Shown piece after piece: positions 1 to 6,652 of a stretch of 20,574 nucleotides of DNA. The notes under the pieces were generated by a model. That model made no database searches and was not told where the DNA came from. It saw only the letters and a program-made list of their open reading frames with translations. A program made the position numbers and the translations under genes. Origin of the DNA: an uncultured bacterium (GTDB lineage Bacteria > Bacillota > Clostridia > Oscillospirales > Acutalibacteraceae); NCBI GenBank assembly GCA_934875675.1, contig CAKXIK010000044.1, positions 1 to 20,574 on the forward strand. The letters run 5' to 3'. Numbering within the stretch: position 1 is the stretch's first letter; the number at the start of each line of letters is the position of its first letter.

Positions 1-172
1 TGCTGTGCAGCAGGGAGGAATAAATACAACTGAATATTTTTGTTTTTTCGTCTGTCTACTTGACAGGGGGCGCTTCAACGAACATGACATCGGGCTTTTT
101 ACAGTTTTGCTGCTGATAACGCCAAAATGGAGCTTAAGAAACAAGCAGTTCTCTTATCTGCTGTTTATAATC
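1..172. other. left edge, no gene recognised
   Basis: I see no convincing coding sequence here. Open frames that cross into the degV region on the + strand are antisense to degV and have no recognisable protein features. The only structure is a weak hairpin just beyond the degV stop, listed separately. Confidence 0.5.
138..168 (-). terminator. weak hairpin downstream of degV
   Basis: On the - strand the sequence just past the degV stop can fold: AACAGCAG pairs with CTGCTTGTT (one bulged T) across a loop of about 9 bases, followed by TTTCTT. The short stem and interrupted T-run make this only a possible intrinsic terminator. Confidence 0.35.
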
Positions 173-1060
173 TTAATCGTTGCGTGTGTTTCCCCAGAAG
201 AAGAGAGCAACGGTGCCGGGACCTGTATGGCTGCCAATGGTGGTACCGACATAGTTGATTTCAACCTTGCCGTTCAGATTGGGGAATCGTTCTTCCACCA
301 TTTTTGCAACAGCGGCGGCGTCTTCATAACAATCGGACTGTGAAATATAGCACTTTCCGTTATAAGCAAGCCCGCCCTGTGCGTTTTCTTCCATTTTTTT
401 CACGATTTCTTCCATTACACGCTTTTTGGTGCGAATTTTAAAGCGAGGAATCAGCCGGCCCAGATAGTCCATGTTGAGCAGGGGGCAAATACCGAGCAGC
501 GTTCCAACGCGACCGGAGGTTTTGGAGATTCTGCCGCCTTTGACGTAAAAGGAAAGGTCGGTGGAAAAGAACCAGTGGTGAAGGTCAAGCCGGTGACCGT
601 TAACCCAGGTGTAAAGCGTATCCAACGGCATACCATCGTCGCGCAGATCTGCCAGTTTATCCATCAGCAAACCGTAGCCCGAAGAAGCTCCAAGAGAATC
701 CACAACAAAAATTTTGCGTTCCGGGTATTTCTTTTGCAGCGTTTCTTTTGCAGCATTGGCGGAGTTGTAAACACCGGAAAGTCCGCTGGAAAGGCAGACA
801 TGCAGAATATCCTTGCCTTCTTTGAGAAATCCCTCAAAATAAGTTTCAAATTCATCTGCATTTACCTGAGAGGTTCGTGCATCGGCACCGTCACGCAGCG
901 CCTGATAAAAATTCTTGAAGGAAATCGATTTTCCGAGATCATCTGTATATTGTTTATTATTCAGCATAAAGTGAAAGTAGATTACATGAATATCCCGTTG
1001 CGCAAAATGCTCAGCAGTCAGATCTGCAGTGGAGCAACAGCTGATAATGTAGTTTTCCAT
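173..1060 (-). CDS. DegV family protein (fatty-acid-binding)
   Basis: The product is 295 aa, normal for DegV proteins. These Gram-positive cytosolic proteins bind one fatty acid; some act as FakB, presenting fatty acids to the kinase FakA. Visible family motifs are TSQ at residues 63-65 followed by an FETYF helix, SSGLSG at 91-96, and GGRISK at 175-180. The TSQ and SSG loops form the lipid carboxylate site in known structures. I chose the ATG at 1060 because MENYIISC is the expected first beta-strand. An in-frame ATG 30 bases further upstream would add an unrelated charged stretch. The gene diverges from the TetR gene. No fakA is in the window, so a FakB role is inferred from family membership only. 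Confidence 0.9.
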   Translation of the reverse strand: MENYIISCCSTADLTAEHFAQRDIHVIYFHFMLNNKQYTDDLGKSISFKNFYQALRDGADARTSQVNADEFETYFEGFLKEGKDILHVCLSSGLSGVYNSANAAKETLQKKYPERKIFVVDSLGASSGYGLLMDKLADLRDDGMPLDTLYTWVNGHRLDLHHWFFSTDLSFYVKGGRISKTSGRVGTLLGICPLLNMDYLGRLIPRFKIRTKKRVMEEIVKKMEENAQGGLAYNGKCYISQSDCYEDAAAVAKMVEERFPNLNGKVEINYVGTTIGSHTGPGTVALFFWGNTRND

Positions 1061-1121
1061 GAAGTTCCATTCCTTTCCAAAATACCGCATGACACGGCGT
1101 CAAAAATTCTCTTTAATCACG

Positions 1122-1150
1122 TTGACACTTCACAATCTATACGTTAAAAT
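1122..1150 (+). promoter_or_regulatory. promoter of TetR-SGNH operon
   Basis: TTGACA at 1122-1127, a 17-base spacer, and TAAAAT at 1145-1150 make a near-consensus sigma-A promoter 65 bases upstream of the regulator's start codon. Confidence 0.75.
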
Positions 1151-1177
1151 GATAACAAGACAACACGAAAATTACAA
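1149..1177 (-). promoter_or_regulatory. candidate degV promoter
   Basis: Reading the - strand, TTGTAA (1177-1172), a 17-base spacer and TATCAT (1154-1149) form a plausible sigma-A promoter about 90 bases upstream of the degV start. It overlaps the divergent TetR promoter, so the two could compete. Confidence 0.4.
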
Positions 1178-1190
1178 GCACAGATTTTCG
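1166..1190. promoter_or_regulatory. inverted repeat, candidate operator
   Basis: CGAAAAT (1166-1172) and ATTTTCG (1184-1190) are perfect 7-base arms separated by 11 bases. They lie just downstream of the TetR promoter in the divergent intergenic region, where a TetR-type autorepressor would be expected to bind. Confidence 0.4.
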
Positions 1191-1204
1191 GGATTGAGAG
1201 GTAG

Positions 1205-1230
1205 TTGTACAGAAATGAAAAAGTGTACAA
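1205..1230. promoter_or_regulatory. inverted repeat across the TetR start codon
   Basis: TTGTACA (1205-1211) and TGTACAA (1224-1230) are perfect 7-base arms spaced by 12 bases, flanking the ATG at 1215. This is an alternative autoregulatory operator or an RNA hairpin that could hide the start codon. Confidence 0.4.
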
Positions 1231-1835
1231 TTAAATCGGAGGACCTGCGTGTTCAAAAAACGAAGAGCAGCCTCAAACAAGCTTTGATTTCTTTGTTGAC
1301 AGAGAAGACGTTTGAACAGATTACCGTTACCGAAATCTGCACATACTCGGCGATCAGCCGAATCACTTTTTATGCTCATTATGCGGATAAATATGAGCTG
1401 GCAGACGCTGTTTTTCAAGACATGGTGCGGATTGCAAAATTAGATTTCTGCCGACTGCAAAAGGAAAACAATCCGAAGAACGACCCGATTGTGGGTTGCG
1501 AGAATTTGTTGGAATCGATTCTGAATCTGTATTATAATCAATTCCAGTTTTTTTCGCATGTGGACTCCGATGAAAACCCTTATTTGCAGTTTTCGTTTCA
1601 TCAATATGTTTTTCGCCATGTGCGGTATTATATTCAAAAAGAACATAGCCGTTTTCAGCTCAAATATTCTCTGAAACAGATGACAGGATTCCTTTGCAAC
1701 GGAATCTGGGGATTTATCCGGGGGAGCTTTGATGAAAAGTGCCCCATCAAAGAGATTTGCACCAAGGCAAAGGAGCTTCTTCGCGGCGTTTTGCAAGCAG
1801 GAGTGCTGATTTTGCCGACATCTGCTTCAAATTAG
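1215..1835 (+). CDS. TetR/AcrR family transcriptional regulator
   Basis: The product is 206 aa. Residues about 17-65 form the TetR DNA-binding domain: a first helix (KSSLKQALISLLTE), then the helix-turn-helix with ITVTEICTYSAISRITFYAHYADKY signature features (rough span 37-60), typical of Clostridia TetR proteins that regulate neighbouring genes. The C-terminal ligand domain is divergent and aromatic-rich, so the ligand cannot be named. The ATG at 1215 keeps the full first helix; its Shine-Dalgarno match (GAGAGG) is distant and weak. It diverges from degV and is followed after 16 bases by the SGNH esterase gene, so it probably controls itself, that gene, and possibly degV. Confidence 0.85.
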   Translation: MKKCTIKSEDLRVQKTKSSLKQALISLLTEKTFEQITVTEICTYSAISRITFYAHYADKYELADAVFQDMVRIAKLDFCRLQKENNPKNDPIVGCENLLESILNLYYNQFQFFSHVDSDENPYLQFSFHQYVFRHVRYYIQKEHSRFQLKYSLKQMTGFLCNGIWGFIRGSFDEKCPIKEICTKAKELLRGVLQAGVLILPTSASN

Positions 1836-1851
1836 GAAAGAGGCGTTGACG

Positions 1852-2946
1852 GTGAGTAATATTGAAAAGATAGACCGCAATCTGGCGGTAAAAAGCAAAA
1901 TAGAAGGGGAAGAGCTGTGCTTTTGGAATGTGCGGCAATCTCCGTTCAAGATGTACGGGCTGCTTCCCGGCAAGGTGAATGATCCCTTTTGCAGAATTCC
2001 GCAACAAACAGCCGAGGCTTGCAACGAAGGGGTGTTGGCTCTACATACCAACACAGCGGGCGGTCGTGTTCGGTTTTGCACGGATTCTTCCTGTGTTGCC
2101 ATTCGTGTTAAGATGCCGGCCCGATGCCTGATGCCGCATATGACTTTTGTGGGGAGCTCCGGGTTTGATCTTTATGTAACACAGAAGGAAAAAAGCCGGT
2201 ATGCAGGTTCATTTATGCCTCCGATTGACAGGGAAAACGGTTATGAGTCGCTGATTCGTTTTCCGGATCGTTCGCTGCGGGATATCACAATCAATTTTCC
2301 GCTTTATGATGCGGTGGATGAGCTGCTGATCGGTTTGGAACCGGATTCGGTTTTGCGCAGCGGAGAAGAATATCGTTCGCAGAAGCCGGTGGTATTTTAT
2401 GGTTCGTCCATCACACAGGGCGGCTGTGCATCCCGCCCAGGCAACAGCTATCAAGCGATAATTTCAAGGGCGCTGAATTGCGATTATCGGAATCTTGGCT
2501 GGTCGGGCAGTGCCCGCGGCGAGCAGACGATGGCACAATATATAGCAGAACAGCCGATGCAGCTGTTTTTTATGGATTACGATCACAATAGCCCTTCAAT
2601 TGAACATCTGGAAAAAACACATGAACCGTTCTTTTTGACGATTCGCGAAAAGAACCCGGATTTGCCTGTTATTTTTGCCAGCAAAACCGATCTTCCTCTT
2701 TCCCGAGAGGCAGAAGAGGAAACGGCTCTTCGCCGCAAAATTATTTGCACAACGATGGAAAATGCTTTGCGCCGCGGAGACAAAAATGTTCGGTTTGTGG
2801 ATGGCGGAACGGTTTTTGCTTCGTTTGAAGAACAGGGGCTGACCGCGGACAGCTGCACCGTTGATGGCTGCCATCCCAATGACCTTGGTTTTTGGTGTAT
2901 GTCGCAAGTATATGGTGGTGCAATCCGGGAACAGTTAAACTGGTAA
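1852..2946 (+). CDS. SGNH/GDSL hydrolase, SsfX3-like esterase
   Basis: The product is 364 aa with two domains. Residues about 20-165 form a beta-rich N-terminal domain of the SsfX3-like SGNH N-domain type (FWNVRQSPFKMYGLL). Residues about 178-364 form the SGNH hydrolase domain. The catalytic serine is Ser186 in YGSSITQGG, the block II glycine is in NLGWSG (about 216), the block III Asn is in DYDHNSP (about 246), and the Asp338-x-x-His341 pair is in DGCHPND. All catalytic blocks are intact, so this should be an active esterase or deacetylase, perhaps on acylated sugars. There is no signal peptide, so it is cytosolic. The GTG at 1852 is preferred over the TTG at 1846 because AGGAAAGAGG lies at a proper 8-base spacing. 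It is probably co-transcribed with the TetR gene. Confidence 0.88.
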   Translation: MSNIEKIDRNLAVKSKIEGEELCFWNVRQSPFKMYGLLPGKVNDPFCRIPQQTAEACNEGVLALHTNTAGGRVRFCTDSSCVAIRVKMPARCLMPHMTFVGSSGFDLYVTQKEKSRYAGSFMPPIDRENGYESLIRFPDRSLRDITINFPLYDAVDELLIGLEPDSVLRSGEEYRSQKPVVFYGSSITQGGCASRPGNSYQAIISRALNCDYRNLGWSGSARGEQTMAQYIAEQPMQLFFMDYDHNSPSIEHLEKTHEPFFLTIREKNPDLPVIFASKTDLPLSREAEEETALRRKIICTTMENALRRGDKNVRFVDGGTVFASFEEQGLTADSCTVDGCHPNDLGFWCMSQVYGGAIREQLNW

Positions 2947-2972
2947 CCGCTGAAACAGTGTCGCATTAGATT

Positions 2973-3020
2973 GCCTGCCGGAGGAAGAAACCCCCTTTCC
3001 GGCGGGCTTTTCGTTTGTTT
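2973..3020 (+). terminator. intrinsic terminator after SGNH gene
   Basis: GCCTGCCGGA (2973-2982) pairs with TCCGGCGGGC (2998-3007), one G-U pair, followed by CTTTTCGTTTGTTTTT. It lies 27 bases after the SGNH stop codon. Confidence 0.85.
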
Positions 3021-3171
3021 TTGGCGTTAAAAACGGTTTGCGGATCTTTGTAATCATTATGACACACTCTTTCAGATGATTCAAGCCGAAAAAGATGAAT
3101 AGAATATTACAATTGTTTAATGGAAGGAAAAGTACTGCGCATTCGAATATACATTTTTAACCGGAAAAATC

Positions 3172-3200
3172 TTGTGATAATCTGCACAATGTGGTAATAT
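3172..3200 (+). promoter_or_regulatory. promoter of the beta-CASP nuclease gene
   Basis: TTGTGA at 3172-3177, a 17-base spacer and TAATAT at 3195-3200, followed by an A/T-rich stretch, 86 bases upstream of the start codon. The rest of the 338-base gap from 2947 holds the upstream terminator and nothing else I recognise. Confidence 0.55.
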
Positions 3201-3285
3201 AAAAATAATTATTGATCCAAATTTTCAGCACGGTCAACAAAGTACCGAATGACATACCAACCGAAACGGAAGGGATGAGCTGATT

Positions 3286-4890
3286 TTGAAATTAACATTT
3301 TTGGGTGCGGCACATGAGGTAACGGGTTCCTGTACGTTGTTGGAGGCATGCGGCCGTCGGGTTTTAATTGATTGCGGAATGGAACAGGGTGCAGATATTT
3401 ATCAAAATTGTGAGATTCCCGTTGCACCGGGAGAACTGGATGCAGTACTGCTGACACATGCCCATATCGATCATTCAGGAAAGCTGCCGGTTTTGGCTGC
3501 AGGGGGATTCCACGGACCGATTTATGCTACCGGCGCTACCGTGCGTTTGTGCAATATCATGCTGATGGATTCTGCACATATTCAGGAATTTGAAGCGGAA
3601 TGGCATAATCGGAAGGCGAAGCGTTCGGGCGGAGAAGCTTTTTTGCCGATGTATACCACTAAGGATGTGCAAAAAACGCTGCCACTCTTTGTCGCGTGCA
3701 ATTACAGCGGGCAGTATGATGTTTGCGACGGGATTACGATCCGCTTTCTGGACGCAGGCCATCTTCTTGGCTCGTCCAGCATTGAAGTAACAGTGACAGA
3801 AAACGGTGTTAAAAAGATTTTACTTTTTTCGGGCGATATCGGCAACGTTGATCGTCCGCTGATTCGCAATCCCCAAAAACCGGAGCAGGCGGATTTTGTG
3901 GTGATTGAATCCACCTATGGCGATCGTCTGCATGGGGAACGCAAAGATTATGTTTCACAGCTGGCCGGAATTATTCAGCGAACGTTTGACCGAGGGGGAA
4001 ATGTGGTCATCCCGTCGTTCGCGGTTGGCCGCACCCAGGAACTGCTGTATTTAATTAGGGAAATCAAGCAGCGCGGGCTGGTGCACGGTCACAGTAATTT
4101 CCCGGTTTGGGTGGACAGTCCGCTTGCAGTGGAAGCAACCTCTATTTACGACGATGATGACGAAATGATGGAATACTATGATGAGCAAACGTTGCAATTG
4201 CTGAAAGATGGGGAGTCGATTCTTCGTTTTCCGGGATTGAGTACCTCGGTAACCAGTGATGATTCAAAAGCAATTAATGCAGAAAAAACACCAAAGGTGA
4301 TTCTTTCCGCCAGCGGCATGTGTGAAGCAGGGCGAATCCGTCATCATTTAAAGCATAATTTGTGGCGTGAAGAAAGCACCATCCTTTTCGTGGGATATCA
4401 GGCGGAGGGGACATTGGGGCGTGTTCTGCTGGATGGAGCAAAGAGTGTTAAACTGTTCGGGGAACCGATTCAGGTTAATGCACAGATTGAAACGATGGAC
4501 GGAATCAGCGGGCATGCCGACCGTGACATGCTGCTGGGATGGCTTGGCAACTTAAAACAAGCGCCACAGCAAGTCTTTGTCAATCATGGCGAGGATTCTG
4601 TATGTGACCTGTTCGCGCAGACCATTGACAGCCGGCTGCATTTTTCTGCATTGGCGCCCTATAACGGTGCGTCGTTTGACTTGCTCACCGGGGAATGCCT
4701 CGCGGGTGGAAACCGGATTAAGCTTGAAAAAGCAGTTCGCCGTGTGCCAGTCAGCTCGGTGTTTGAGCGTCTTCTGGCAGCGGGCAAACGGCTGCTTAGT
4801 GTGATTGAACGAAATCGCGGCGGTACAAACAAGGATCTTGCCAAATTTGCAGACCAGATTGATGCGTTGAGCGATAAATGGGATCGGTAA
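3286..4890 (+). CDS. beta-CASP metallo-beta-lactamase RNA nuclease (YSH1-like)
   Basis: The product is 534 aa, typical of the bacterial COG1236-type exonuclease family related to CPSF-73/Ysh1. Zinc-binding MBL motifs are HAHIDH at 58-63, His159 in DAGHLLGS and Asp184 in SGDIGNVDRPL. The beta-CASP insert follows: motif A is near VIESTYGD (206-213), motif B is in SASGMCEAGRIRHHL (341-355), and His410 is in SGHADRDML. VNHGE at 432-436 supplies the last conserved His. The C-terminal RMMBL region covers about 390-450, with a tail of about 80 residues. The start is TTG at 3286 with GGAAGGGA 10 bases upstream; the nearby ATG at 3275 is out of frame and stops at once. It is predicted to be a cytosolic enzyme in RNA turnover or processing. 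Confidence 0.92.
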   Translation: MKLTFLGAAHEVTGSCTLLEACGRRVLIDCGMEQGADIYQNCEIPVAPGELDAVLLTHAHIDHSGKLPVLAAGGFHGPIYATGATVRLCNIMLMDSAHIQEFEAEWHNRKAKRSGGEAFLPMYTTKDVQKTLPLFVACNYSGQYDVCDGITIRFLDAGHLLGSSSIEVTVTENGVKKILLFSGDIGNVDRPLIRNPQKPEQADFVVIESTYGDRLHGERKDYVSQLAGIIQRTFDRGGNVVIPSFAVGRTQELLYLIREIKQRGLVHGHSNFPVWVDSPLAVEATSIYDDDDEMMEYYDEQTLQLLKDGESILRFPGLSTSVTSDDSKAINAEKTPKVILSASGMCEAGRIRHHLKHNLWREESTILFVGYQAEGTLGRVLLDGAKSVKLFGEPIQVNAQIETMDGISGHADRDMLLGWLGNLKQAPQQVFVNHGEDSVCDLFAQTIDSRLHFSALAPYNGASFDLLTGECLAGGNRIKLEKAVRRVPVSSVFERLLAAGKRLLSVIERNRGGTNKDLAKFADQIDALSDKWDR

Positions 4891-4948
4891 AACCTTTTCT
4901 TAGTTGCAGGAAAAGCAAAAATCGAAATAAAAAACAGGAGCGTTGCAG

Positions 4949-5512
4949 ATGGAACTGAAAACCAAACGACTGATTCTTCGACCGTTTACTATGGAAGACG
5001 CACAGGCTGTGTTTGATTACAGTCATCAGCCGAACGTCGGATTAAATGCGGGATGGAAACCACATGATTCGGTGGAGGAAACCCGGGACACCATGCAGCA
5101 GATTTTTATCGGTAAGGAAGGTGTCTTTGCCATTGTTGTGCAGGAAACTGGTCAGCTAATCGGTTCGGTTGGTTTGATTGATGACCCCAAAAGGGAAAAT
5201 CCGCGTGCGAAAATGCTTGGGTACGCTCTTTCAGAAAATTACTGGGGCAAGGGATTTATGACCGAAGCGGTTCATGCTCTGATGCGCTATGCGTTTGAGA
5301 GAATGGAAGTTGATCTGGTTTCGGCATATTGTTACCCCAATAACCGGCGCTCCCGAAATGTGTTGCAAAAATGCGGCTTTGAATTCGAGGGAAAACTGCG
5401 GAAGAGTGAGGTCCGTTTTGACGGAAGCGTGATGGATGACGAGTGTTTTTCGCTGATGCGGGAGCGCTGGAATCATATTCCGCCTGCACAGGACGCGATG
5501 GCCAAACGCTGA
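4949..5512 (+). CDS. GNAT N-acetyltransferase, RimJ/RimL type
   Basis: The product is 187 aa. It opens with the family signature ETERLILRPF-like sequence LKTKRLILRPF, has the substrate-side strands with LIGSVGLID (about 70-78), and the acetyl-CoA pyrophosphate loop in YWGKGFMTEA (98-107), a Q/R-x-x-G-x-G/A variant. N-R-R-S-x-x-V-L-x-K-x-G-F at about 132-143 is the usual motif B. Such enzymes acetylate N-termini of ribosomal proteins or small amines; the substrate is not readable here. The ATG at 4949 has AGGAG at 8-base spacing; a TTG two codons upstream is less likely. It starts 58 bases after the nuclease gene and may be co-transcribed with it. Confidence 0.9.
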   Translation: MELKTKRLILRPFTMEDAQAVFDYSHQPNVGLNAGWKPHDSVEETRDTMQQIFIGKEGVFAIVVQETGQLIGSVGLIDDPKRENPRAKMLGYALSENYWGKGFMTEAVHALMRYAFERMEVDLVSAYCYPNNRRSRNVLQKCGFEFEGKLRKSEVRFDGSVMDDECFSLMRERWNHIPPAQDAMAKR

Positions 5513-5619
5513 GAAAAATTTGGGTGACGTTCAAGTGTGATTTTTGCTGATAGCTTGCCATTTGTGTGCGATATAACGATGCCGGTGATCAAAGTGTACC
5601 AAAATCAGGATTGTTTTTC

Positions 5620-5659
5620 ATTTTGGTTTGTGCTAAACTACATTAGCACAAACCAAAAT
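5620..5659. repeat. perfect 17-bp inverted repeat upstream of nrdG
   Basis: The arms at 5620-5636 and 5643-5659 are exact reverse complements (ATTTTGGTTTGTGCTAA and its complement) around the 6-base centre ACTACA. There is no T-run on either strand after the arms, so it is a poor classical terminator. A possible promoter (TTGTTT at 5611-5616, 17 bases, TAAACT at 5634-5639) overlaps the left arm, which suits an operator. It lies about 80 bases upstream of the nrdG start. Confidence 0.7.
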
Positions 5660-5738
5660 TTATATGGAAGGGTTGTCGCCGGATGCGTCAAAGCGCTGGC
5701 TTTTGTTTTGAGATCGTTCACCAAAGGAGCGAATTGCT

Positions 5739-6437
5739 GTGCAGATTCAGGGGTTGCAAAAGCTGACATTGCTCGATTTTCCGGGTAAGGTGGCATGCAC
5801 CGTATTTTGCGGCGGATGTAATTTCCGCTGCCCGTTTTGTCACAATGCATCTCTTGTGTTGCATTCGGATGAGTATGAACCAGTTAGTGAAAGTGAATTT
5901 TTTTCCTTATTGAAAAAACGCCGCGGTGTGTTGGATGGTGTCTGCGTAACCGGCGGTGAACCGCTGCTCCAACCGGATTTGGCAGAATTTTTAGGTAAGA
6001 TCCATGCAGCGGGCTATGCAGTTAAGCTGGATACCAACGGAAGTATGCCGGAGACCCTTGCACCGTTGCTGCAAAGCGGGTTGGTGGATTTTGTGGCGAT
6101 GGATATTAAAAATTCCAGGGAACGTTATGCGGAGACAATTGGTGTGCCGGGTTTCTCAACGGAAAAAGTGGAGGAAAGCGTTCGCCTGCTTATGAATGGA
6201 CAGATTCCGTATGAATTTCGCACCACGGTTGTGCAGGAGTTGCATCATGAGGAAGACTTTCGCCGCATCGGAGCGTGGATTTCTGGTGCGCAGAGGTATT
6301 TTCTTCAGCAATTTCGTGATTCCGGAGGACTTATTTCGCAGGGACTTCATGCCTGTACCAAACAACAGATGGAGCATTTTCGGTTGGAAGTTATGCCGTT
6401 TGTGCCGGGCGTTCAATTGCGTGGAATTGACGAATAA
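5739..6437 (+). CDS. nrdG: anaerobic ribonucleotide reductase activating protein (NrdG2-type radical SAM)
   Basis: The product is 232 aa, the length of the NrdG2-type (TIGR02495-like) activases. These use a 4Fe-4S cluster and S-adenosylmethionine to install the glycyl radical on class III ribonucleotide reductase. The radical-SAM CxxxCxxC motif is Cys27, Cys31, Cys34 in GGCNFRCPFCHN, preceded by the characteristic LTLLDFPGKVACTVF. The SAM-contacting GGEP is at 72-75 and LDTNGS follows at about 98. The start is GTG at 5739 with AAAGGAG about 9 bases upstream. nrdD follows after 215 bases but has its own promoter, so the usual nrdD-nrdG order is reversed and the two appear to be separate transcription units. 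The partner enzyme next door makes the assignment secure. Confidence 0.9.
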   Translation: MQIQGLQKLTLLDFPGKVACTVFCGGCNFRCPFCHNASLVLHSDEYEPVSESEFFSLLKKRRGVLDGVCVTGGEPLLQPDLAEFLGKIHAAGYAVKLDTNGSMPETLAPLLQSGLVDFVAMDIKNSRERYAETIGVPGFSTEKVEESVRLLMNGQIPYEFRTTVVQELHHEEDFRRIGAWISGAQRYFLQQFRDSGGLISQGLHACTKQQMEHFRLEVMPFVPGVQLRGIDE

Positions 6438-6447
6438 TGACATAAAA

Positions 6448-6463
6448 ACACAAGATATAGATG
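6448..6463. promoter_or_regulatory. NrdR box 1 upstream of nrdD
   Basis: ACACAAGATATAGATG matches the known NrdR-box consensus (acaCwAtATaTwGtgt) at 12 of 16 positions. It lies 32 bases, about three helical turns, upstream of a second, better box. NrdR is the ATP/dATP-sensing repressor of ribonucleotide reductase genes and characteristically binds paired boxes. Confidence 0.7.
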
Positions 6464-6479
6464 AAGATTTTTGAATAAT

Positions 6480-6495
6480 TGGCTATATATTGTGT
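6480..6495. promoter_or_regulatory. NrdR box 2 upstream of nrdD
   Basis: TGGCTATATATTGTGT matches the NrdR consensus at every position except its first three. It ends 8 bases before the -35 element, so a bound repressor would block RNA polymerase. Confidence 0.82.
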
Positions 6496-6503
6496 TTTTG
6501 CGA

Positions 6504-6532
6504 TTGACGAATTCGCAAAACGGTGTTACAAT
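6504..6532 (+). promoter_or_regulatory. nrdD promoter
   Basis: TTGACG at 6504-6509, a 17-base spacer and TACAAT at 6527-6532. Transcription would start near 6539, giving a leader of about 114 bases. Confidence 0.82.
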
Positions 6533-6561
6533 AAGATTGTTCCCATTCGGATTTCGTATCA

Positions 6562-6611
6562 AAAAGAAACCCCTCAAAGGCAGATCGTTGGCGTTTGAGG
6601 GATTTCCTTTG
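6562..6611 (+). other. leader hairpin in nrdD 5' UTR
   Basis: CCCTCAAA and TTTGAGGG form a perfect 8-bp stem around a 15-base loop, and flanking AAAGAAA/TTTCCTTT extend it imperfectly. It is not followed by a clean T-run, so it may stabilise the transcript or attenuate weakly. The loop matches no riboswitch I know. Confidence 0.5.
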
Positions 6612-6652
6612 TGATGAAGGATTGTGTAATTATCGGAAGGAGCTGTCCCGGA

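Noticed and set aside
5..343. 112-aa open frame on the + strand at the left edge
   Set aside because: Its second half is antisense to degV and the first half matches nothing I recognise.
5620..5659. Intrinsic terminator of the acetyltransferase gene
   Set aside because: The stem is strong but neither strand has a T-run after it; an operator is more likely, though termination is not fully excluded.
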